Source of the DNA: DATBIO01 sp036556965
GTDB taxonomy: Bacteria; Acidobacteriota; Vicinamibacteria; Fen-336
DNA length: 28,230 nt
Direction: 5' to 3'
NCBI GenBank assembly: GCA_036556965.1
Contig: DATBIO010000015.1
Span: forward strand, 1-28,230
The notes under the pieces are model-generated. The model was given only the letters and a program-made list of their open reading frames with translations. It was not told where the DNA came from and ran no database searches. Shown one piece after another: positions 1 to 8,125 of the stretch (position 1 is its first letter; every line of letters begins with the position of its first letter). The position numbers were made by a program, and so were the translations under genes.

Positions 1-50
1 CTGGGACGCGGGGCACTGACCGGGCCGGCGGGAGGAGAACGTGGACGGGC

Positions 51-71
51 GGAACGCCACTCGGGCGTTCC
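51..71 (-). terminator. Perfect 8-bp hairpin, probable terminator of the 81-1697 gene
   Basis: GGAACGCC (51-58) and GGCGTTCC (64-71) are exact reverse complements around the 5-base loop ACTCG, starting 10 bases past the stop codon of the membrane-protein gene. No T tract follows on the minus strand, so it is a U-less hairpin that may act as a terminator or mRNA 3'-end stabiliser. Bases 1-50 hold nothing else I can support. Confidence 0.5.
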
Positions 72-80
72 CCCGCCCGC

Positions 81-1697
81 TCAGCCGAGCACGAGGTCGA
101 TCAGGCCTCCGGCGGCCAGGGCCAGCAGCACCGGAAACGCCAGCGTACGGAATGCCGCGTCCCAGGCCGGCCGTCGCAGCGCCAGTCGATCGAGCACCAG
201 CAGCAGGACGACCAGGGCCGCCCACACCATGGCCACGCCTGGCTCCACGACCTCGGGGTTGGCCAGCGACGGCAGGTAACGGTCGGCCGGCGTCGCGCCG
301 GCCAGCGAGGCCCACAGCCGGTCGGGCCGCCCGGCGCGGTTCAGCAGCAGCAGGTCGGGAGGCCGCGCGATCGCCCACAGCGCGAGGGCCGCGCCCGCCC
401 CCACCAGGCCCCAGCGCCAGCGCATGAGGCCGTGCGCGCCCGCTTCCGCGCGGGCCGCGGCGGCCAGGGCCAGGACCGGGAGCAACGGGATCAGGAAGCG
501 GCCAGGAGGACACTGGCCGCCCCACCACATGCGCCAGGCCAGGACGGGGCCGAGGGTAGCGGCGGCGGCGGCGGCGAGCGGCCAGGTGGCGCGCCACGGC
601 CAGCGGGCCCAGGCCAGCACGCCGGCCAGGGCCAGCAGGTACGCGGGCGCGTGCGGCAGCAGGCCGAAGGTGCGGTCCAGGAAGAGGCCCGCCAGCGTCC
701 GCAGCGGCGCCGCGGCCACGTGGTCGGAGAACCCCTCGTAGATCGCCATGGGGGTGGGCCGGCCATAGATGAGCTGGTAGTAGCCGAGGAAGCCGGCGGC
801 GGCGGCCGCGGCCACCGCGAGGAACGCGGCCAGGGCGCGTCCCCGCAGCCGCACCAGGGCGGCGAGGCCCAGCACCGCGGCCACCGGCATCATCTTGTGG
901 TGCAGGAAGGGCAGGAGGCCCGCGAGCGCGGCGGCGCCCGCCGCCGCGACGGCGGACGCCCCGGGACGCAGGAGCCAGAGGGCGCCCATCACCGCCAGCG
1001 CCGACGGCACCTCGCCGTAGACGTGGAAGGAATAGAAGAGGACGGGCGGGCCGGCCGCCACGGCCCAGGCCAGGAGAGCGGCGTCGTCGCCCGCGCCCAG
1101 CTCGCGCGCCCACGCGTGCACGAGCGACGCGAGGGCGGCGGCCAGGAGGCCCAGCAGGGCCACGCACGCCGCGCGCCCGCCCGCCGCGTAGAACGGCGCG
1201 AGCAGGACGGGCAGCCCCGGGCTGTGGCCCGGGAAGGGCCGGCCGTCGGCGCGGGGAGCCCCGTAGTGCGGCCGCAGCGGGCCCGGGGTGTACTCGCGCC
1301 AGTCCTCGCGCGCGAGGTTGTCCTCCAGGTCGAGGTCGCCCTCGCGCCAGAGGCTCTGGGCCATCAGGAGGTAATGCGGCTCGTCGCCCGAGGCCTGCAG
1401 CCGGCCGGTGTAGTGCAGGCCGGCTCCCACGCTGGCGGCGACGCCGGCCAGGAAGAGCACGACCGGCTTCGGGGCGACGCGCGGAAGGGGCACGAAGCGG
1501 GAGGCGGCGGCGCACACGGCCGCCGCGAGGAGGACCCACCCCAGGGGCCCGTCCAGGGTGCCGAGCACGGGCAGGACGGCCACCGCGGCCGGCCAACGGG
1601 AGGCGGCGAAGAGGGCCGCCGCCACCGCCAAGTCCAATGCGCTCCGCAAGGTGGCGGAAAACGGTGGTTTGACCCCCTGCGTGCCATCGGGCATCAT
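81..1697 (-). CDS. Polytopic membrane protein, probable GT-C-type (family 39-like) glycosyltransferase
   Basis: The 538-residue product is mostly hydrophobic, with about ten or more Ala/Leu/Val-rich membrane segments. It resembles bacterial GT-C enzymes that move sugars from polyprenyl-phosphate donors on the outer face of the inner membrane. After two or three N-terminal segments comes an acidic loop with GDEPHYL (Asp105-Glu106), the position where such enzymes carry their catalytic Asp/Glu, then a polar loop rich in Asp, Glu, Pro and Gly. Substrate cannot be read from sequence. Two Met codons stand in tandem (1695-1697 and 1692-1694) with no ribosome-binding site. In-frame TTG codons about 17 and 21 codons further in, behind a GGAG, are alternative starts. 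The start lies 8 bases from the divergent kinase start, so each promoter must overlap the other gene. Confidence 0.7.
   Translation of the reverse strand: MMPDGTQGVKPPFSATLRSALDLAVAAALFAASRWPAAVAVLPVLGTLDGPLGWVLLAAAVCAAASRFVPLPRVAPKPVVLFLAGVAASVGAGLHYTGRLQASGDEPHYLLMAQSLWREGDLDLEDNLAREDWREYTPGPLRPHYGAPRADGRPFPGHSPGLPVLLAPFYAAGGRAACVALLGLLAAALASLVHAWARELGAGDDAALLAWAVAAGPPVLFYSFHVYGEVPSALAVMGALWLLRPGASAVAAAGAAALAGLLPFLHHKMMPVAAVLGLAALVRLRGRALAAFLAVAAAAAAGFLGYYQLIYGRPTPMAIYEGFSDHVAAAPLRTLAGLFLDRTFGLLPHAPAYLLALAGVLAWARWPWRATWPLAAAAAATLGPVLAWRMWWGGQCPPGRFLIPLLPVLALAAAARAEAGAHGLMRWRWGLVGAGAALALWAIARPPDLLLLNRAGRPDRLWASLAGATPADRYLPSLANPEVVEPGVAMVWAALVVLLLVLDRLALRRPAWDAAFRTLAFPVLLALAAGGLIDLVLG
1669..1697 (+). 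promoter_or_regulatory. Putative sigma-70-type promoter of the histidine kinase, leaderless geometry
   Basis: TTGACC (1669-1674) is followed by a 17-base spacer and CATCAT (1692-1697, four of six matches to TATAAT). The kinase ATG begins 8 bases later, about where transcription would start, and no Shine-Dalgarno is present, so a leaderless mRNA is inferred. The CATCAT hexamer is the complement of the two tandem Met codons of the divergent gene. Confidence 0.45.
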
Positions 1698-1705
1698 CGT
1701 CGGCC

Positions 1706-3370
<1,665 letters not shown>

Positions 3371-3411
3371 GCGGACCGGGCGCCGGCCGGGGGCCCCGTT
3401 GCCAGCATGCG

Positions 3412-3430
3412 GCGCCGGTGTGGCCGGCGC
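3412..3430 (+). terminator. 7-bp GC hairpin downstream of the histidine kinase
   Basis: GCGCCGG (3412-3418) and CCGGCGC (3424-3430) pair perfectly around TGTGG, 41 bases past the kinase stop. There is no T tract. It could end kinase transcription before the separate promoter at 3511. Confidence 0.35.
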
Positions 3431-3510
3431 ACCCGAACGCGCGTGTGCGCGGAGCCACATCCGCGGCGCGGTCGCGCGCGTATGTCGCGGCAGGGAACGA
3501 CATGAGCGCG

Positions 3511-3526
3511 TGGCACGTATCCTGCT
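3511..3526 (+). promoter_or_regulatory. Near-consensus sigma-54 (RpoN) promoter
   Basis: TGGCACGTATCCTGCT matches the sigma-54 consensus TGGCACG-N4-TTGCW at every defined position except one (CTGC for TTGC), with the GG and GC elements at the correct spacing. Transcription would start near 3537, just ahead of the AGGAGG at 3543-3548 and the first small membrane-protein gene. An imperfect dyad, TGTG (3444-3447) and CACA (3456-3459), lies about 85 bases upstream of the predicted start, a typical distance for an activator site. That dyad is short and weak evidence. Confidence 0.65.
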
Positions 3527-3555
3527 TCGAGGCGTTCGGCAAAGGAGGGATGCCG

Positions 3556-3711
3556 GTGGCGCGGGGAACGGCGGTGGCGATCGGAGCGAGCACCCTGGCC
3601 ATGACGTTCTTCGCCATGGCGGGAGGAGCCGGCGAGACGGGGTCCACCCTCCTCCTGGCCATCACCGCCTTCGTCGCCCTCACGCTCACCGGCGCGCCCC
3701 GCCCGAGGTAA
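3556..3711 (+). CDS. Small two-helix membrane protein, unknown function (51 aa)
   Basis: I do not recognise this gene. The start is set by AGGAGG at 3543-3548, placed 7 bases before GTG at 3556. An ATG at 3550 is only 1 base from that AGGAGG, and ATGs at 3418 and 3502 lie upstream of the predicted transcription start. The product has two hydrophobic stretches (about residues 5-23 and 31-46) joined by a small Gly-rich acidic turn, and ends with a short Pro/Arg tail, so it is probably a hairpin in the inner membrane. It follows the sigma-54-type promoter at 3511-3526 and is 3 bases from the next small gene, so the two likely form an operon that needs an enhancer-binding activator. Confidence 0.55.
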   Translation: MARGTAVAIGASTLAMTFFAMAGGAGETGSTLLLAITAFVALTLTGAPRPR

Positions 3712-3714
3712 CGC

Positions 3715-3867
3715 GTGGTCTCCTCTCGAACCCTGAAGCTGCTGGCCGCGAGCTACGCGGTGAAGACCGCGCTCGCCGGCCTGGTGTGGCTGGTGGCCCC
3801 GGAGCTGCCCGCGCAGGCCCTCGCCCGCCTCCGCGCGACCTGGACCGAGATCACCACCCGGCCCTAG
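3715..3867 (+). CDS. Small single-helix membrane protein, unknown function (50 aa)
   Basis: The reading frame starts at GTG 3715, six bases after an AGG (3706-3708), and 3 bases past the preceding small gene, which suggests translational coupling. The product begins VVSSRTLKLLAASYAVK, has one hydrophobic helix (about residues 8-28) and an amphipathic C-terminal part rich in Ala, Arg and Leu. I recognise no family. Its TAG stop (3865-3867) overlaps the stop of the convergent molybdopterin gene: the four bases CTAG (3864-3867) hold both stop codons. Support is position, start signal and pairing with the previous gene; without homology the call is moderate. Confidence 0.45.
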   Translation: MVSSRTLKLLAASYAVKTALAGLVWLVAPELPAQALARLRATWTEITTRP

Positions 3868-6578
3868 CCGAGCCGGAACATCGACTCGTCCGGCCGCAGG
3901 GGCCGGTCGAGCCACAGGGGCCGGCGCAGGCCGCCGGGTCCGGGGCCGGGCCGGGCGAGGGCCAGCCAACGGCGGTAGACCTCCATCGAGCGCCGCGTGT
4001 CCACGAACACGTCGCCGTAGCGGTCCTCCGGGCGGGCGCGGGCCACCACCACCTTCTGGTGCCAGCAGTGCATCCCGGAGACCGGGTCCGGGTGCACGGG
4101 GAAGGCGAGGTTCTGGTGCACGCCGCCGTCGCTCCACCAGATGCGGCTCGAGTCCGGGTCCGCGCTGGCGAACGGACCCAGCCCCTCGAGCTGGCGCAGG
4201 CGGATGCCGCCCTCGTGGCGCTCGAAGGCCACGCGCACGGCCGCCCAGCGGCTGCCCTCGCCCTCGTGCAGGCGCCAGCGGCCGAGGTGATGCGAGCAGG
4301 CCACCACCCCGGGCGCGATGGCCTCCGTGACCCAGGCCCGGTTCACGAAGTGGCCGATCTCGGTGCTGACGCGCACGAGGTCGCCCGTGCCTAGGCCCAG
4401 CCGCGAGGCGTCACCCGTGTGGATCCAGAGCGGGTTGCGGTGGGAGATCTCGTTCAGGTACTTGGCGTTCCCGCTGCGGGTGTGGATGAGGGTGGGCAGG
4501 CGGAAGGTGGGCACCAGCACCATCTCCCCCCGCGCGCGGTCCAGCGACTGCGGGTGGACGTGGCTGCGGATGTAGCCGGGCAGCGCCTCCTCCGGCCAGC
4601 CCCATTCGGACAGCGTGCGCGACCAGACCTCGAGCCGGCGCGAGGGCGTGGGCCAGCCCGTGACGCGCCGGCCGTCCACCTCCAGCCCCGGCTCCCCGGG
4701 GGCGGCCGCGGCCTCCTGACGCCCGTGCACGTCCTTCTCGATGAGGAAGGCGCCGTAGCGACGCATGTAGGCCAGGGGGGTGAGGTCCTCGCGCGCGGCG
4801 GCCGCGGGCAGCCCGGGCACCGCGTTCTCGAAGATCCACCCGTAGTACTCCTCCACCGTGAGCTTCTCCCCCGGCCGGTAGGGAGACTCGAACCAGCGCC
4901 GCACGCCCAGCGCGCCGTCGGGATCGATGCGCCAGCTCAGCTCGATCCAGAACTCGTCCTCCTCCCACACCTCGCCCGGGTTGGCCTCGTAGGTGAAGCG
5001 GAAGCGCTCGCCCAGGCGCTCGCGCGCGGCGCGCAGGACCGGCTGGCGGAAGCTGACCCAGCGGCCGGAGTGCGTCTCCTGGCTCTGGATGTCGTGGCGC
5101 TCGCTGCCGTGGCCCATGGGCAGGACGTAGTCGGCGAAGACCGCCGTCTCGTTCCAGGTGGGCGTGAGGGCGGCGTGCAGCCCCACCTTCGACTCGTCGC
5201 CCAGGGCCTCCATCCACACCGCGCCGTCGGGGTTCGTCCACACGGGGTTGTAGACGCGGGTGAAGTAGACGTCGAGGCGGCCGCGGCCCTCCAGGAGGAA
5301 GTGCGGGAGGAGGAACGACATCTCGTAATGGCTCAGCGGCCACTCGCGCGGGAAGAGCAGCTCGTTCCACTCCTTCTGCCCGGGCGGCTCCGCCCAGAAG
5401 GTCGGCTTGTACTTGTTCCAGGCGTGGGGTGACGTGCCGCCCGGCGTGCCCACGCTGGCCGTGAGCACGGTGAGGAGCTGGAGGGCCCGCGCCACCTGCC
5501 AGCCGCCGAGGTTGCCGCTGGCGCTGCCCCGCCAGACGTGCGAGGCGAAGGCGCCCCGCGCCCGCCCGATCAGGCGCGCCACCTCCACCAGTCGCGCGCG
5601 GGGGACGCCGCTCTCCGCCTCCGCGAACTCCGGGGTGAAGGCGCGGTAGTGGTCGCGCAGGGCCTCCACGAAGGCGGGGAAGGCCGGCTCCTCGCCGGGC
5701 CGCGCCTCCGCCAGGTAGTCCGCCCAGTTGGTCCAGCGGCGCACGTACTCGAGGTCGGCCAGGCCCTCGTCCAGGATCACGCCCGCCATGGCCAGCAGGA
5801 CCGCCGCCTCGCTGCCCGGATAGGTGGGCAGCCAGTAGTCGGCCAGGGAGGCGGTGTTGCTGAGGCGCGGGTCCATGACCGCCAGCTTCGCCCCCGCCAG
5901 CTTGCCCTCCATGATCCGCTGCGCGTGCGGGTTGAAGTAGTGGCCGGCCTCCAGGTGCGAGGACAGGAGCAGGATGAAGCGCGCGCGCGCGTGGTCGGGC
6001 GAGGGCCGGTCGTAGCCCGACCAGAGGGCGTAGCCGAGGCGCGCGGAGGAGGAGCAGACGTTGGTGTGCGAGTTGTGGCCGTCGATGCCCCAGGCCTTGA
6101 GGACGCGGTCCATGGTGCGCTCGTGGCCGGGCCGCCCCACGTGGTACATGACCTCGTTGCGGCGGCCCTCCAGGAAGGCGGCACGGATGCGTGCCCCGAT
6201 GTCCTCCAGCACCTCGTCCCAGGTCACGCGCCGCCACTTCCCCTCCCCGCGCCCGCCCGCCCGCTTCAGGGGATGGAGGATCCGCTCGGGGTCGTTCACC
6301 TGGTTGATGGTGGCCGGCCCCTTGGCGCAGTTGCGGCCGCGCGAAGCGGGATGGAGGGGGTTGCCCTCGAACTTGCGGACGCGCAGCGTCTCGCGGTCCA
6401 CGAAGGCCAGGAGCCCGCAGGCGGCCTCGCAGTTGAAGCAGACGGTGGGCACCAGCGCGTAGCGCTTCTCCACGCGGCGCGGCCACTGCTTGACGTCGTA
6501 CTCCCGCCAGTCGTCCCACCGGTCCGCGGGCGGGTAGCCCTGCAGGGAGGAGCCCTTCGACAGACGCTCGATGGTCAT
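3864..6578 (-). CDS. Molybdopterin-dependent oxidoreductase catalytic subunit (DMSO-reductase/Psr-Phs superfamily)
   Basis: The 904-residue product belongs to the bis-molybdopterin oxidoreductase superfamily. Near the N-terminus Cys47, Cys50, Cys54 and Cys84 (C-x2-C-x3-C-x29-C, ending in NCAKG) form the FS0 [4Fe-4S] site. HTNVCSSSARLGY follows, with Cys175 the likely molybdenum ligand. The C-terminal third has the cofactor-capping fold (LIHTRSGNAKYLNEISHRNPLWIHTGDASRLGL). Length is normal for polysulfide, thiosulfate or arsenate reductase-like enzymes. The substrate is not evident. The N-terminus is polar and shows no twin-arginine signal, unlike periplasmic Psr/Phs enzymes. It starts 4 bases after the stop of the ferredoxin/NrfD gene, so the two form one operon and presumably one membrane complex. 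Its C-terminal stop overlaps that of the convergent small gene. Confidence 0.9.
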   Translation of the reverse strand: MTIERLSKGSSLQGYPPADRWDDWREYDVKQWPRRVEKRYALVPTVCFNCEAACGLLAFVDRETLRVRKFEGNPLHPASRGRNCAKGPATINQVNDPERILHPLKRAGGRGEGKWRRVTWDEVLEDIGARIRAAFLEGRRNEVMYHVGRPGHERTMDRVLKAWGIDGHNSHTNVCSSSARLGYALWSGYDRPSPDHARARFILLLSSHLEAGHYFNPHAQRIMEGKLAGAKLAVMDPRLSNTASLADYWLPTYPGSEAAVLLAMAGVILDEGLADLEYVRRWTNWADYLAEARPGEEPAFPAFVEALRDHYRAFTPEFAEAESGVPRARLVEVARLIGRARGAFASHVWRGSASGNLGGWQVARALQLLTVLTASVGTPGGTSPHAWNKYKPTFWAEPPGQKEWNELLFPREWPLSHYEMSFLLPHFLLEGRGRLDVYFTRVYNPVWTNPDGAVWMEALGDESKVGLHAALTPTWNETAVFADYVLPMGHGSERHDIQSQETHSGRWVSFRQPVLRAARERLGERFRFTYEANPGEVWEEDEFWIELSWRIDPDGALGVRRWFESPYRPGEKLTVEEYYGWIFENAVPGLPAAAAREDLTPLAYMRRYGAFLIEKDVHGRQEAAAAPGEPGLEVDGRRVTGWPTPSRRLEVWSRTLSEWGWPEEALPGYIRSHVHPQSLDRARGEMVLVPTFRLPTLIHTRSGNAKYLNEISHRNPLWIHTGDASRLGLGTGDLVRVSTEIGHFVNRAWVTEAIAPGVVACSHHLGRWRLHEGEGSRWAAVRVAFERHEGGIRLRQLEGLGPFASADPDSSRIWWSDGGVHQNLAFPVHPDPVSGMHCWHQKVVVARARPEDRYGDVFVDTRRSMEVYRRWLALARPGPGPGGLRRPLWLDRPLRPDESMFRLG

Positions 6579-6582
6579 GGTC

Positions 6583-8010
6583 TCAGGCCAGGGGGATCCG
6601 TTGTGGCGCCTGCACGTAGACGTGCTCCCAGGCCAGGAGGCCCAGCAGGACCAGGCCGCCCGCGGCGGCGTCGAGGTTCCGGGGCCCCCACAGGAGCGCG
6701 AGGGGGAGGAGGTGGCCCAGGGCCAGCACGCCGCTGGTGAAGAGCGGGTCGTCCTGGATGAGGCGGGCCGCGCGCCGTGCGTCCTCGGTGGCGTGGCGCC
6801 CCCAGACCTCCGCCGCGACGAGCAGCCCGTTCACGGGCAGCAGCCAGAGGAGCCAGCGCGGCGCGAAGAGGGCGGCTCCCGCGGCCAGGGCCTGGACCAG
6901 GAGGTGCGGCGCGAGGAGCGGCGACTGCCACAGGTCGCGCCCCTTGGCCTGGCCGAAGAGGAACGCCGTGTAGACGGCGGTGGCCGTGGCCAGGAGGACG
7001 GTCACTGCCACCAGCCAGCGGTGGGCCCACAGGAGGTTGGCGGTGAGCAGCGCGCCGTAGGCGCTGATCACGTAAGCCCCCCGCGCGAGCCAGGAGCGCC
7101 ACTGCGGGCGGGTCAGCGTCCAGAGGAAGCGCCGGGGCTGGCGCAGGTCGGCCACGAGCAGGATGCCGGTCAGGCCGAGGAAGGCCAGCGCGGCGAGGAC
7201 CGCCGTACGGCCCGGCGCCTCGCGCCAGGGCGAGGCCAGCGCGGCCAGGGCGGGCACGAGGAAGGCTCCCGCGGCCAGCGACTTCGTCCACAGGTAGGCC
7301 GAGACCTTCCAACCCCACGAGTTGCGGTGCTGCTCCGCCGCGGCGTAGGTGCGGCGCGGGCCGCCCCCGTTCTCGCCCGGCGCGGGCAGCGGGAAGGAAG
7401 CGGGCCCGGGCGTGCTCGCCCACATGTAGTCGGACGCCGGCGGCGCGGCGGAGGGGACGAGGGAAGCCTGGTCGCCCTCCACGTAGAAGACCTTGGGCCG
7501 CGTGCCCTTCTCGGGCTTCCGCACCTGGACGGGGACGCGCCCCACGATCTGCGTGATGGTGGCGGTGGGGTCGTGCAGGTCGCCGGCCACGATGGCCTGG
7601 GTCGGACATACGGTCACGCAGGGAGGCTCCAGGCCCACCTCCACCTTGTGCGCGCAGAAGTTGCACTTGGCCGCGGTCTCCGTCTGCGGATCGATGTAGA
7701 GGGCGTCGTAGGGACAGCCCTGCAGGCAGCCCTTGCAGCCGATGCAGCGCCGGCCGTCGAAGTCCACGATCCCGTCGCGACGCCGGAAGAGGGCGGTGGT
7801 CGGGCAGATCTCGATGCAGGGCGCGTCCTCGCAGTGGTTGCAGCGCGTGACCTGGAACGTGCGCCGGGTCTCCGGGAAGGACCCCTTCTCGACGTACTTG
7901 ACCCAGGTCCGCGCCACCCCCAGCGGCACCTCGTGCTCGGCCTTGCACGCGACCGAGCAGGCGTGGCAGCCGATGCAGCGCCGGTTGTCGATGACGAAGC
8001 CGTAGTTCAA
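6583..8010 (-). CDS. Four-cluster ferredoxin fused to NrfD-type membrane quinone subunit
   Basis: The 475-residue product joins two subunits that are usually separate. Residues 1-160 carry sixteen cysteines in four [4Fe-4S] motifs: Cys12/15/18/22, Cys57/60/65/69, Cys89/92/95/99 and Cys116/119/131/135, as in DmsB/PsrB/NrfC electron-transfer subunits. A Pro-rich linker (about 160-235) leads to an NrfD/PsrC-like membrane part (about 240-475) with roughly seven or eight helices, the family's quinone or quinol site. It should pass electrons between the quinone pool and the molybdopterin subunit encoded next. The start is TTG at 8008-8010, since family N-termini begin with the equivalent of NYGFVIDNRRCIGC. 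No ATG or GTG precedes it in frame and no Shine-Dalgarno is seen. An out-of-frame ATG at 8062 would join only if the run of seven C at 8045-8051 were one base shorter. Confidence 0.9.
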   Translation of the reverse strand: MNYGFVIDNRRCIGCHACSVACKAEHEVPLGVARTWVKYVEKGSFPETRRTFQVTRCNHCEDAPCIEICPTTALFRRRDGIVDFDGRRCIGCKGCLQGCPYDALYIDPQTETAAKCNFCAHKVEVGLEPPCVTVCPTQAIVAGDLHDPTATITQIVGRVPVQVRKPEKGTRPKVFYVEGDQASLVPSAAPPASDYMWASTPGPASFPLPAPGENGGGPRRTYAAAEQHRNSWGWKVSAYLWTKSLAAGAFLVPALAALASPWREAPGRTAVLAALAFLGLTGILLVADLRQPRRFLWTLTRPQWRSWLARGAYVISAYGALLTANLLWAHRWLVAVTVLLATATAVYTAFLFGQAKGRDLWQSPLLAPHLLVQALAAGAALFAPRWLLWLLPVNGLLVAAEVWGRHATEDARRAARLIQDDPLFTSGVLALGHLLPLALLWGPRNLDAAAGGLVLLGLLAWEHVYVQAPQRIPLA

Positions 8011-8104
8011 GCCGTGCCGAGGGTGGACGCGCGGCGCGGCGCTTCCCCCCCGCTCCCTTCATCCGCGCTGCGGCGAGCCGACCGCTCCGCGCCGTGGCCC
8101 GGCG

Positions 8105-8116
8105 ATTCTATAGAAT
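8105..8116. promoter_or_regulatory. Symmetric -10-like palindrome between divergent genes
   Basis: ATTCTATAGAAT is a perfect 12-base palindrome that places TAGAAT (five of six matches to TATAAT) on both strands. On the plus strand it ends 9 bases before the ATG of the glycosyltransferase at 8126, which has no Shine-Dalgarno, so that transcript may be leaderless. On the minus strand it would serve the ferredoxin/NrfD operon with a leader of about 90 bases. No good -35 is visible on either side. The flanks extend the symmetry imperfectly (GGCGA and TTCGCC). It is one of the few AT-rich patches in the region. Confidence 0.45.
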
Positions 8117-8125
8117 TCGCCGTCC

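Noticed and set aside
6575..8062. Minus frame beginning ATG at 8062
   Set aside because: It lies one frame off the real ferredoxin/NrfD gene and translates to Arg/Ala/Gly-rich sequence without the cysteine motifs.
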